In this document: positions 53,141-64,000 of the stretch, piece after piece
Numbering within the stretch: position 1 is the first letter of the stretch
Layout of the letters: each line of letters begins with the position of its first letter
Assembly (NCBI GenBank): GCA_033675545.1
Contig: JAWDGP010001949.1
Coordinates: 1-64,000, forward strand
Reading direction: 5' to 3'
DNA from: Elysia crispata
Lineage: Eukaryota; Mollusca; Gastropoda; Plakobranchidae
Length of the DNA stretch: 64,000 nt
Position numbers and translations under genes: made by a program
The notes under the pieces: generated by a model
Database searches by the model: none
What the model was told of the DNA's origin: nothing
The model's input: only the letters and a program-made list of their open reading frames with translations

Positions 53141-56100
53141 TAGGTTGTGATTCTACATAATTAGTCAACGAAACTTATTAAACTGAAAATTATAGTATGC
53201 TGATTTTTCTGAAGTCCAAATTATTGATTCATTATTATAAATTCTCATATCGGAAAACACATTTGGCACTTTTGAGGGAATCCATAGCCCTTTTATAATC
53301 GCCAGAAAGATCTTCAAATCGAAATGGAAAATATTGAATTAGATGTTTTTCATGTTCAATTTTGCGAAAGTTTTCTAACCGGATTTGTAAGGCTGGGAGA
53401 GTTCAATTGGCTTTTGTCTGTGTTAGAGATGAAAGCTTATTATTGGAGAAGGTTAGTTGTTTTGAAGTAACTGGTGAAATGTTAGAGCTGCCCTATCTCT
53501 AAATAGTTCTTAAGAAAAATGGAAGGACATGCTGAGTCTATAACATCTATATGCACAAAAGAACGAATCGCCATGTCCTTTACACGGAAGCTTAGAGAAG
53601 ATATTAAACCTCAGAAAACGACTACTGCCAGAAATGAACCTTTATTAGAACTTCCGGAAATCTGGCCGTTATTAAATTTAAAATACTCTCTGAAAATGAA
53701 TGTAATGAAGGCCGATTTTTTTTATGTCCTTTCGGCTTTGTCATATTTAGCATCATGGTGGAACCGACGTTTTACTTAATACGAGGACAGAATAGACGAG
53801 GTCCGCTGCTGATGTCTTAGAGGAAAAATACATGAACCTGACCGGAAACACAGTTGGCCACAAATCTTTTGTTGTGTCTGTTGAGATGGAAACAATAGGA
53901 ATTGTGGGACCATAATAGCCTTCAGTCCTGCAAACAAACGTTTCTCACACCGCGCGCAATACAGTGATGTTTAACATTTTTTATTGAGTAGTGAGAAAGA
54001 GAATGGAGCTCTTTGATCGAGTAAAATAAAAATTTTCTTCCTTTTCACTAGAAGCTTAGGTAGATGAAAAGATAAAAACATTATTATATTAATAAAATTA
54101 GTTCCCCTTAGAAAGTCTTAATATCGGGTTTTTAATAATATACAATTGATCATTTCTCAGAATTAATGGGTCTCAGTGCATCAAAAGATTTAGACAATTT
54201 GGATATTCGTTGCTCGTTCAGTGGTGAAACAGATTGGCTTCTGTTGCTTCCAGAATGTTCAGAGCTATAATTGTGTGTCAACACACTTTTTTTTAACAAG
54301 TTGATATCAAAGAGTATTGTGCAAGAAGTACTTTTAAAAAGAAGTAGTTTTAAGTTAACGACAGAAAAAAAGCATGAAAAAACATAACAAATTATGAAAC
54401 GACATATTATACAACAGTTTTGTTTTATTTTCTTCCAAATTAATGAACGTGATGAGCTAAATCTTGCTTAAGTTGGGCTTTGATTTCGATCCAGATCCAG
54501 AAGACTTATTTATGAGATTTTCCTGATAACAATTGATGCGCGTAGAAAGTTTCTTTAAAACATGGAAACGATGCGTTAATTTTTTGTTCGGTACAACAGA
54601 CCAAATGTGTTTACCCGCACTTTTGCTGTGAAAATAAATGAATGAATATCTTAAAATGTTCAAGGTTTGCATTTATTTTCATCTCATATCTATTTCGAAA
54701 TTGCTTTCTTTTCCTCTTACCTAGATTTGATTTTTTTTTTCAAATTAAGAGTTTCCAAACATTGATTTATTCCAGCAGCTCTTCATTTATACTCATATAT
54801 CTATTTCAAAATGGCTTTCTTTTCGTTTTATGCTCGAATTAATTTATACGAGGAGTTTTTAGACCTTAATTTTTTTTAAAGGGCCATCCAAGTTCCGTAC
54901 TTCCGACCCGAATGTTTTTTTTAAGCCATAATGAAAATTTGCTGAGTACTCATTCCAGGTCGTGAAGTTTAGTGCGTGAACACACTGACAAACTGGAAAG
55001 CGGTATAACTTATTTATACAGTTTATAAAGTGAGAACAGGGCTAATTTTTATAAATCATTCGAGTATGAGAGATGGTCGTTCAAAAGGTTTGTTCAATTA
55101 GTCAGAGCATAAAGTTTAAAGGAATCTATTTATAAGTTTATGTTTGTCTTTAGTAACTTGTACACATTTGTAGGAGGAGAACAAACAAAACAAAGACAAT
55201 ACAAGAAGGTAAATATTGGCCCATTGGCTGCAAGTGGCAAAAGTTATGATGACGTCCGAGTAAAAGTTTATTTTGAATGAGTGCAGCTTTTATGAAATGT
55301 AAAAAAGTGAAAGTTATATAGCAATTTCTCCCAGAACCGATTATTCATGTTTTATAAGATGTTGAGTTGCAGGTTATCTCACCTTTTTTTTGCTAATTGG
55401 ATAAGGGTATTTCAGCTTCAAAGGCTATTATCTCAATGTGTTATTATTGAGAAAATGATAGCAAATTTAATGGTAGCCGTGGACATTTGTGTCGGATAGT
55501 TGACCCTTTTGGCTGGGATTTGTTGTTCCTCAGTGGCTCTGCCTTTGATGGACTCTGTAAAAATGCTATGTTGATGTAACCTGTAAAAAAAAGTAAAAAA
55601 AAAATATTTTATTATGACTTTCTCTAGAAGAGGAATTTTCTTTTTTGGGTCATACTTGAGTTTTTCAAAGGATATTTTCCGAGTCATAATTTCCTGCGTT
55701 ATTTGTAATCTTCAGGTTCCGCGGATATAAATGGGTTGCATTAGAAATTTGACATAACAACTATATTTTCAGATTTTTGTGCATCCTCTAAAACTAGGGG
55801 CTTTCCGCTATTTCTTCAATGAATTTTACTCAATTTGAATTGCGTCCGTTATTTGAACTTTAGTTTAAGTCCCTTAAAAGAAAATGCTCCATTTATATAT
55901 ATATATATATATTAAAAAAACACTTAAGCCATACACAACAGGAAAAAGAGCATGCACACTTTTTTTGAAAGAAAAGTTTCAAATTTTGAGCAGAGGGCCC
56001 TAACTAAAACAACGAAATGAAATCGTTTCTCCTTGTGTCCATAAAAAAAACGTTTCTTCTTTTCAAACGTCTACCCTGGTAACCTCCCATTATCCACAGT

Positions 56101-56151
56101 CATCAGACGTAGAGGCCCAAAACTCATGAATATCTTGGCAGTCAATTTTAC

Positions 56152-56156
<5 letters not shown>
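53141..56156. other. Intergenic AT-rich sequence
   Basis: About 3 kb with no recognised gene. An 86-codon frame at 53519-53779 (plus) was considered and rejected for lack of motif or splice context. Confidence 0.5.
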
Positions 56157-56232
<76 letters not shown>

Positions 56233-56313
56233 CTTCTTCTTCTTCTTCTTCTTCTTCTTCTTCTTCTTCTTCTTCTTCTTCTTCTTCTTCTTCTTCTTCT
56301 TCTTCTTCTTCTT

Positions 56314-56344
<31 letters not shown>

Positions 56345-56362
56345 TTATTATTATTATTTATA
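56157..56362 (+). repeat. Compound (TTA)n-(TTG)n-(TTC)n-(TTA)n microsatellite
   Basis: Four successive trinucleotide blocks, all of TTN type, symmetrical in that TTA flanks both ends. Confidence 0.97.
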
Positions 56363-56427
56363 TGATTATAAATGACGCTCCTTTTTGTCGAGCACTATTA
56401 CAGAATACTAACATGATCATCAAGTAT

Positions 56428-56430
<3 letters not shown>

Positions 56431-56511
<81 letters not shown>
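56431..56511 (+). repeat. (TA)n microsatellite
   Basis: About 40 TA units. Confidence 0.97.
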
Positions 56512-56519
<8 letters not shown>

Positions 56520-59027
56520 CATATATAAAGTTAGATAGAAAGACAGGTTGACTGGTAGATATATATTTAAGGATGAATAATTTGACGTTCTCTAAAGAGC
56601 GAAATGAAGCAACATATAAGCTTAAAAAGTGTGATGAGAAATATATGTAATATAATTGACATAACCGTAATCTTATTTCGTCCAACATTACCAAATCCTC
56701 TTCACTCAAAGATAATGACAGCAATCTAGCAGTTATCATAGTTCCACCCAGAGGGGAAAGGTTGTTATTAGACAGCCGTTCCCGTCATGCCCAGCTGTGA
56801 CGTAGAAATGTCACTACATTTATTGAGCTCCTAACAATTTGTGGCTGAAAGGTCAAATACTGATCCATATTTCGAGTGATGTCTAGGGTCAAACACTAGA
56901 CAGAGATAGAGTTGCAGCATTATCTAAGTATTCTAAAGGCCCTTTAGCTTACGTTAAAAAAAAACACTGAGGAAAGTGCATAGTGCAAGTTGAAATGGAC
57001 ATAAGAGTTTAAACGTAACTGATGGAGTTATTGTTTTAATGACAATGAAATCGGGGTAGTAGAGACGAAATTGTCAGTTTTGCAATTACTTACAGTTGTG
57101 CAGAATAGTTTCAATCTATTTCCCCCCCAGATATCCACCGGTCTGAGTGTTTTGAAACCATCAGTAACTTGGTGATATAAAATATTCTAGCACTTTTTTC
57201 GGGAAGATCCTTATTATTAGAACTAGAAGTTAGCGTGAAGTTAGTTTGAAGTACGATCTCGACTTGTGAACTCAATGGAACCGATGCCTGTTTCAGCGGT
57301 TGTGGCTTTAACACTCGGAATATTGTTGCAAATATCATTTCCTGCAGTAGTAGGTAGGTTTACCGTGTTCGTGTTTCACGCATTTTAATATTATTTTCTC
57401 AATTTGTGCACCAATGTGAAAGACAATTGGGCCTTCTTAATTTAGAAGTCGTGCTTTATGGGATGCATTTTTCATTATAATGCATGAAGTAATATTTCAT
57501 TTTTTTTCTCTCTTCATCATGGGTGTACAATTAAAGAGCCTTGAAACGTAGGAATGGGAACTGTAGGTCTATGGTGGAAGAATTCCTTAGAGTAAAGGGC
57601 AAGACACAAAGAATTTGGCACTATAAGGCGAAAAGATTTTTTAAAACCATTTAGAGTGTTTATTCAGTCTATTTTTTTTCATTCTTTTTCCTTCTCTACT
57701 GTCTTTTTCGTTGTTTCTCCACAACTTTCTCCTCTTTTTATTTCATTTGTCTGTACCTTATGCCGTCATCCTTTTTCTATCATTTCTCTCTTGTTATGTT
57801 ACAATCCTCACTACTTCGACCTCTCTCTTGATATCCCTCCTGTTAGTCTTACTCACCTGTCTTTCCCTAGAAGAAACATTTTTTTCGCTAATACTCATCT
57901 GATTAGTTCAAACGTTGCCTTAACCATCACAGACTAAGATCGTTGTGTTTAAAAATTAAGAAGCACATTACTTTTAAAGAACTTACATCAAGATATAACA
58001 TTGTGTTATAAAACAATATCAAGGTTAAAGTCATGTATGTGTTTTGCTGAGTGTTCTGTAGAGAATTATTTTTTATTCTCTATGTCTTTTTCCTCAGGTT
58101 TCAACATTGTTGAATGGTATCTCTAATCAGAATTTAGTTTGCTAAATCTAGGTAGGGCAGAAAAAAGAGATCTCAGAAATGTATTTTCTCTTTTCACCTT
58201 TTAATGTTTTTTTTTTTTTTTAATCCTTGTAAGAGAAATACGTCATTGATATTTTTGCATCATATTCAGTGTAACAATCAAATTAAGTTAAGTGGCTCTT
58301 TTTTTGCAGCCTAAGCATAAACCAACCTAAGCATAAGCAATAGAAATATGACTAATAGATTCATGCTGAAATACATGTCAAAATACATGAAATAACTATC
58401 GAGAAAACCTTTCAAAAGAGCACAAAAAAACCCCGCCTCTCTAAGCCATAGAAAGATTATAAGTCCCTCTTCAAGAATATTACACTAGAACTTTTTCAAT
58501 ATCATAAAAAAAAATTGTGGGATCCATTGTAAAAGATGATATTTTTACATAAAAAAGCTTACCCTAAAGTGGCGCGCCTATTAAAATTAAGATTATGAAA
58601 CTGTATTGCAGTAAAATATTGTGGCTACAGAATTCTTATAAAGAATACATCTTACTGAGAGATGTGGGTATGGCCACCTGTATAAATTTAATGCTTTCAA
58701 TTAAATATGATTACACCTCAAATCTTCATATGCGGGTACCTTTTACTAGACATCTGTCTCAGCATTGCCTTAAAACTGTAAAATATTCAATTGAACGTTT
58801 TATTTATTTTTTTTTTTTATTTCTGAACTATTTCTGTTCTTTTTTTCGAAATAGGTACATAAAAATTGATCGTAGAGAATACAGAGGTGGTGAGAAAAGG
58901 AGATGGGAGTTAAAGAAACAGAGATAAGGAAGGAAGATAGACAGACAGGCGGACATCGATACAAACAAAAAGACATAAAGAGACAAAAGCAATGCTGAGT
59001 GATAGATGGGAGAGAAAGGCGGGGAGA
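56512..59027. other. Intergenic AT-rich sequence
   Basis: No recognised exon. Open frames at 57111-57338 (minus) and 57656-57937 (plus) have no family motif. Confidence 0.5.
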
Positions 59028-59053
59028 GAAAGAGAGAGAGAGATAATGAGAGA

Positions 59054-59113
<60 letters not shown>

Positions 59114-59421
59114 TAATGAGAGAGAGGGAGAGAGAGAGATAATGAGAGAGAGAGAGGGAGAGAGAGAGATAATGAGAGAGAGGGAGAGAGAGAGATAATG
59201 AGAGAGAGGGAGAGAGAGAGAGAGATAATGAGAGAGAGAGAGAGAGAGAGATAATGAGAGAGAGGGAGAGAGAGAGATAATGAGAGAGAGGGAGAGAGAT
59301 AATGAGAGAGATAATGAGAGAGAGGGAGAGAGAGATAATGAGAGAGAGGGAGAGAGAGATAATGAGAGAGAGATAATGAGAGAGAGGGAGAGAGAGAGAG
59401 AGAGAGAGAGATAATGAGAGA

Positions 59422-59496
<75 letters not shown>
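59028..59496 (+). repeat. (GA)n with embedded AGATAATGAGAGAGAGGGAG minisatellite
   Basis: About 470 bp. Within GA DNA the phrase GATAATGAGAGAGAGGGAG recurs some fifteen times at intervals of 18-46 bp, ending in about 40 pure GA units. Confidence 0.96.
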
Positions 59497-59499
<3 letters not shown>

Positions 59500-62097
59500 G
59501 TTCAAATCGGTTTATGTGAGAATAATGGTATTCCAGCGATACTTATTATCTGGACATCAAAAACCTGAGGCTACTATTTAACACAAAATTCCTTCTAAAA
59601 TTCGGAAAAAGACAAACATTAAATTTACGAGAACCTAAAACAAGATATGGTATATTAAGTTTATCTCGTCAATGATAATTAGGAAACACGCATCTCATAC
59701 TAAACAAACATGGCTGCGGACACTAAAAATTCATGCAGCATTTACATAAATCTGTTATCGGTGCATTAGAGTGTGTTCTTACCTTTCCAGGTATACCCTG
59801 ATTAAAACAGTTTTCCTCGACGTACTATAAAGGATAAGATTTTTTTTTGTAGTTGAATGATGATATCCTTCAATAATGTAATATAATTTACTCTTGGATG
59901 AGTCTGTCAATGGATAAAAAGAATATCAAGTCACGTGATGAGAAGAAATGAAGAGGAAGACAAACAAAGAGAGGGAGAGGCGATATTGTTCAACACAAAG
60001 GCATGGTATGGAAGAGAGAAACAGAGAAGCAAAAACGACGAAAAATGTGGAGATCTAATGCGGATAGCTTCATTTTGCAATGGATTATACAAGACCTTGT
60101 AGGAACTGTGAGAACTGTAGATGTCTGTCGCGAAAAAAAATTACAGAGAAAATGCAGATCTAGTTAATGGTCGCTGTTAGAGAGAAAAAAAGCTCTGATG
60201 TATATGTCAATTCATCTTCACAATCCGCGTGCCGATTTGAACGAGTTTATTGTTTGATATAGCCCGTCCATGAACAAGTAAACTCTTCTTTTCGCATGTA
60301 TAAAAAAGCCACTTTCAGTCAAGGCACAACAGGATAGATGGTGTTCCTAACTTGTCCGCTTAAGGTTCGAGGGTTGAATCTGCCAAGAATGGCCCTCCGA
60401 ATATCAGTGCGGACGTTCTAACTCAACAGCCATCAGCGCTCCTCTCTTGTGAACGAGAGTCCCAACAATAATCATTGAAAAGATCGAACTGTTGTGATAT
60501 GAAAATTTCCAAGAGCGGCAAATCTTCCGAGGTGACGTATCACTAATGACATCGCGTGAACTGAGTTACGTTGTGTGTAACGAGCAACAAGACACAGGGC
60601 CTCGAGCAAAACCTTTACCTTTTCATTTTATGAGCAAATTAAAGGCATTATTATGTTCTGTTTTAGATGAACGAATAGCTATAAATTTATAGTCTTTTTA
60701 TATTAGGTGTTGTTTATGTAGAATCCCCAGTGACATCACATTTATTTTTATCTTCCCTAGAACATGTCTAGATAACTCATGTGAAGCGAATATAGTCTTA
60801 TGTGTGTCTGTATATATAATATATTTATAACGATAATAACCAAATTAATTACCTGGATAAAATTTTGGCAAACCTAAATTTAATCTAGGTAATCAATTTT
60901 TTTTATTATCATAATATTATTTCAATATATAATCAATTTTTTTTATTATCATATTATTTCAATATATAATCAATTTTTTATTATCATAATATAATTTGTC
61001 GAGCACTGACACAACATGCTAGAATAACGATCAAACACATAAATATGCAGAATAGTAACAAGGCCATTGACGTAGGCAAGTTTGTCGCTTTTAATTTCCT
61101 AGCAAAAGGCCTCTTGACATAAACAGACTGCACATTCTGTATCAAATTTAAAGAATAATTATATGATTTAAATTATTAACTTTCGATGAATAAAAAAATT
61201 GTAATAACAGGCTTAATAGTATAATAATTCACAGCCTGCAGATTCAGTTTCAATGTTTACGATAAAAAAGACACATAATTCATTATTATAATGATAATTG
61301 TGTTGTCTGTCCCATGATGATGTCATAAATATTATTTCCAAAAGCTTGTAATTTAGACAAAGCCTTTCAGTTTATGACAACTCCACCTTTTCAGAAACAA
61401 AACAGTATCGCGCATATTAGTTACGACTATATAAAATAATTTTAAGGACGCTACTGGTTTTCATTTCTGGATGCGGTTTTACTGTTTGAAAAAAAAACTA
61501 TTATTTTTATTCCCGAATCTCCAGTGCCTCTCCTTTCTGCTCTCCTGAGAAATAACTTTGTCGTAGAGGAAACTAAACTATAATTATTCCCATCGAATTT
61601 CGTATTCTGGGTCATCTGATCTTAGGCGCATTATTTTACCGTAGTTGATCCAAGTTTTAAAACTGAGGTCGGATTTTATACGCCTCTACTGCGCAATGTT
61701 ACCATATCGGCCTATTCATGGACCCCGTTTGGTAACATTATATACACGCTAAAAAGGTTTTATTTTTAATAAACTCTCTCCCTCTCTCTCTCTGCCCCCC
61801 CCCCCCCCCTTTTTTTTTTAAATCCACTCATTTTGGAGAAATTTTCATAAATTTTCGCTTACATTTGTTCACAGTCAAGTTGCTTGGGTTTCAAACCAAT
61901 CTAGTTGTTAAGTTTGCTGGAAAAGGAAAAGTTATGGGTTCTTATAATTTGAAAAAAAAAAAAGATAAGCTTAGAAGAAATCACGTTTATACTTATAGTG
62001 GCATATGGTTAATGATAACACCAAAATAATTATAAAAAAATGATTTAACAAAAGAAAAAAAAACCCGATTTTGAGAAAACTCTGTCTGTTCTACCAG
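59497..62097. other. Sequence upstream of the Cys-loop receptor exons
   Basis: It should hold the signal-peptide exon or intron of the channel gene, but no such exon was recognised. A ~46-bp tandem repeat (AATCAATTTTTTTTATTATC ... TTTCAATATAT) with three copies lies at about 60890-60990, and a C/T homopolymer at 61793-61820. Confidence 0.5.
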
Positions 62098-62264
62098 ATG
62101 GCGCAGTAGAGAACTATTCCATCCTGACCCGGCGTCTGGTGGAGCCTCTCCTTGAAGGCCATGACCCTGACGTCATTCCGGTTCCTATGTCAGGAGAACC
62201 GGTCAATATCTCTCTCACTCTGTTTCTCGTGGACATTCTAGAGGTGGACATTGAAAGAAATCAG
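62098..62264 (+). CDS. Cys-loop receptor exon A
   Basis: 167 bp, acceptor TGTTCTACCAG, donor GTATTG. Two bases complete a codon from an upstream exon; then GAVENYSILTRRLVEPLLEG, HDPDVIPVPMSG and so on, ending in phase 0. RRLVEPLLEG is the N-terminal helix region of the family. Confidence 0.88.
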
Positions 62265-63690
62265 GTATTGTAGAGTGAGCTAGTCTATAGCTTTAGACAC
62301 TGTACGGTATGTAATCAATGGAGTAAGTTTTTCACTTTTAAATTGACATTACCTTTTCTCTTTATATAAGTGTTACCGTATATTCTAGAAGTTCACATTG
62401 GAAAAAGACCCCATGTAAATTGGAATAAGCTGGACTATAGCTTATACTGTAGACACTGTACTAGATTCTATATCTGATCAATTGAGTAAGTACTTTATAG
62501 CTCATACCAGGAAATGCGATTTCACAAAAACTTACGCTACCAAGTTGGAAGTCATAAGCTCTACTTCGAGTCATTTTTTACGCATCAAGCGATAGCATCT
62601 GAAATAATGCGCATTCGTGAGAAAGTCTAAAGTAAAAAAAAGGAAAACACATAATGAATACATGAGAAAGTATTTACAACGAAATTATCTAGTTCTGCTT
62701 AGGTCTTCGAAATGATTTTATTTATTGAACAAAACTCTCGACTGTCAACAAAGGGACATAACTCTTTGTTAAATCCCATTCCCTATACACTACTTCTCTG
62801 GTCTGTCGAATCAATTCTTCAGTTCCTAAATTTTCATAACATATTCATTAAATTAGAGTTACCAATAAGTTTGTTTTAATATCATTTTAGGATTCACTTT
62901 GCGAAAAGAGATAAACCCACAGTAGTCATGTCAATTGTAAAAACAGCAATTTACTTTTCTTTTAAAAAAAAAATAGGTATTTCTCTAGCCGACTCGAGTA
63001 TAATTATTTCCAAATTTTCCACACGGCTATTCTGTTACTAGTGTTAGTCTCTCATGGAGTTCCATATCACTTTAATCGTCTCCATTTATTTCCAGAAATT
63101 TGGTGGTGTCGCATCTCACCGAGTTTCATATTTAATAAACGAGGGATATAAAGCATGAAACTTTTTCCTGGATTAAAGGACTGATACCATATTCCAAGTG
63201 CCTCACATTTTACGTATTTCTAGTCTCTGATATATATATATATATATATAGGAGTAAAAGATCTCACCTTATATTTTAGTGTGACCACAAAGTATAAGGT
63301 AAGATCAGTTTTCATTTAATCCTATTATTAAAAGCTCCCACGGTTGAGCACTCCCATCCATTGTTCACATGAATAATTAGATTAATCTTCAATATACATA
63401 TATGTGTGTTACTCTTATGTTACAAAGATATTATTCTTCCCCAGGTGGAGTTCCTGTTCTACCTATCCAAAGTGTATAACGACCCATCTCTGGTCTGGAA
63501 TCCTTCACCGGAAGAGTTCGGCCTGGATTCAGTGCGCCTGCGCCGCAAGGACGTCTGGAACCCGGATGTGCTGTTCCAGGATGACATCGGCTCAATGAGT
63601 CATCAGCCGCAGCAGTCAGACATTGTTGACGTGAAGCATGATGGGACGGTAACTATGACCGACAAGGTCAGAGTTCGGACTCTTTGCCAG
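62098..63690 (+). CDS. Cys-loop ligand-gated ion channel, two N-terminal exons (partial gene)
   Basis: Two exons, 62098-62264 and 63445-63690, join in phase 0 to 137 codons of the extracellular ligand-binding domain of a pentameric Cys-loop receptor (nicotinic/GABA/serotonin superfamily), a plasma-membrane channel. Exon 1 carries VPVPMSGEPVNISLTLFLVD and ILEVDIERNQ (first strands). Exon 2 carries VEFLFYLSKVYNDPSLVWNP and the family hallmark WNPD in RRKDVWNPDVLF, ending TLCQ, where the first Cys of the Cys loop is expected. The Trp of loop D and the Trp before the conserved Asp are both Tyr here (YLSKVYND), and the loop A Tyr is Gln (LFQDD), so this is not a canonical acetylcholine-binding alpha subunit. 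The Cys-loop remainder, transmembrane helices and pore lie beyond the right edge; the 5' exon was not found. Confidence 0.9.
62509..62730 (+). repeat. Dispersed repeat, family B, copy 2 (in intron of Cys-loop receptor)
   Basis: GGAAATGCGATTTCACAAAA ... TTGGAAGTCATAAGCTCTAC ... AATTATCTAGTTCTGCTTAG matches 32384-32590 in the same orientation. No GA tract follows, unlike copy 1. Confidence 0.75.
63236..63250 (+). repeat. Short (TA)n
   Basis: About ten units starting at 63231, next to AAGATCTCACCTTATATTTT. Confidence 0.85.
63445..63690 (+). CDS. Cys-loop receptor exon B
   Basis: 246 bp (82 codons), acceptor CTTCCCCAG, donor GTATAG, phase 0-0. Contains the W-x-P-D motif and the first Cys of the expected Cys loop at its second-to-last codon. 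Confidence 0.92.
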
Positions 63691-63696
63691 GTATAG

Positions 63697-63737
63697 TGGT
63701 ACACGGCACACGGTACACGGTACACGGTACACAGTAC
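63697..63737 (+). repeat. 8-bp tandem repeat (GGTACACG)
   Basis: Four to five consecutive copies of GGTACACG with small variants, starting about six bases after the exon B donor. Confidence 0.9.
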
Positions 63738-63749
63738 TTTGTTGCTTGG

Positions 63750-64000
63750 TTGTATTGTTTTGTGTAATGATGATAGGATACTTGATTAAGATTAACTTAT
63801 TGTGAAATGATTTATGGTGTTTTGTCTTTATCCTATAAACCATATCTGAATCATGAGTGAATTAACAAACCATACAAAAGAACCAGATCAATTGTGCAAT
63901 ACAGGTGGTTACTTGGATTTTTAGTTTTGTGTAACAACACATCATTGATTTAGATTAACTTTTTGAGAAATGGTAGCTGGAGTTTTGTGTTTATCCTATA
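63750..64000 (+). repeat. ~80-bp direct repeat, period ~160 bp
   Basis: TTTTGTGTAA ... TTAGATTAACTT ... GTGTTTATCCTATA occurs at about 63757-63838 and 63927-64000, with substitutions; it runs to the window edge. Confidence 0.65.

Noticed and set aside
53519-53779. 86-codon frame on the plus strand
   Set aside because: No motif, no splice context and AT-rich codon use like the surrounding non-coding DNA.
58828-59505. 225-codon minus-strand frame of Leu-Ser repeats
   Set aside because: Translation of (GA)n DNA; the same applies to the frames at 6903-7492, 7759-8022 and 38703-39089.
60350-60390. GGTTCGAGGGTTGAATC, resembling a tRNA T arm/B box
   Set aside because: No cloverleaf, acceptor pairing or A box can be built around it. 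The same holds for CCGGTTCGAACGG near 51521.

Overview
This is animal nuclear DNA: AT-rich, intron-rich and very sparse in genes, with GT-AG introns of several hundred to several thousand bases, dense di-, tri- and tetranucleotide microsatellites, minisatellites, one long satellite and remnants of retroelements (a LINE and a Penelope-like element). The protein families (tandem secreted PAN-domain proteins with a lophotrochozoan-type C-terminal module, and a divergent Cys-loop receptor) point to a lophotrochozoan, most likely a gastropod mollusc. The species assignment is an inference; nothing in the window proves it.

Layout. 1-5.9 kb: a decayed LINE reverse-transcriptase fragment (minus strand), one orphan coiled-coil exon (1990-2121) flanked by a ~75-bp direct duplication, and a broken Sec61-beta-like terminal exon (3325-3406). 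5.9-9.4 kb: GA/CT-rich simple-sequence DNA. 9.4-9.9 kb: a decayed reading frame I do not recognise. 9.97-15.9 kb: a ~5.9-kb satellite of about 54-bp monomers with signs of higher-order organisation. 16-19.5 kb: no gene seen.

19.5-29.4 kb and 42.9-49.4 kb, minus strand: the two clearest genes of the window. They are tandem paralogs, six coding exons each, reconstructed splice site by splice site. The proteins are 325 and 318 residues: secretion signal, PAN/apple-like exon, then a conserved C-terminal module. Exons 2-6 have identical lengths and phases in both copies, so a whole gene was duplicated with its introns; even the (TTC)n and (GTA)n microsatellites of introns 4 and 3 are shared. Between them (29.4-42.9 kb) lie a MITE-like element, a Penelope-like reverse-transcriptase pseudogene (33.0-34.8 kb) with a possible terminal remnant at 35.1 kb, a 29-bp minisatellite of about 32 copies, and a 102-bp x 4 tandem repeat.

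49.4-62 kb: intergenic, with another MITE-like inverted-repeat element (50.2 kb), a third partial copy of the first MITE family (51.8 kb), GC-rich non-coding sequence and long microsatellites. 62.1-64 kb, plus strand: two exons of a Cys-loop ligand-gated ion channel whose gene continues off the right edge.

Most long open frames in the window are microsatellite or satellite translations and were not annotated as genes.
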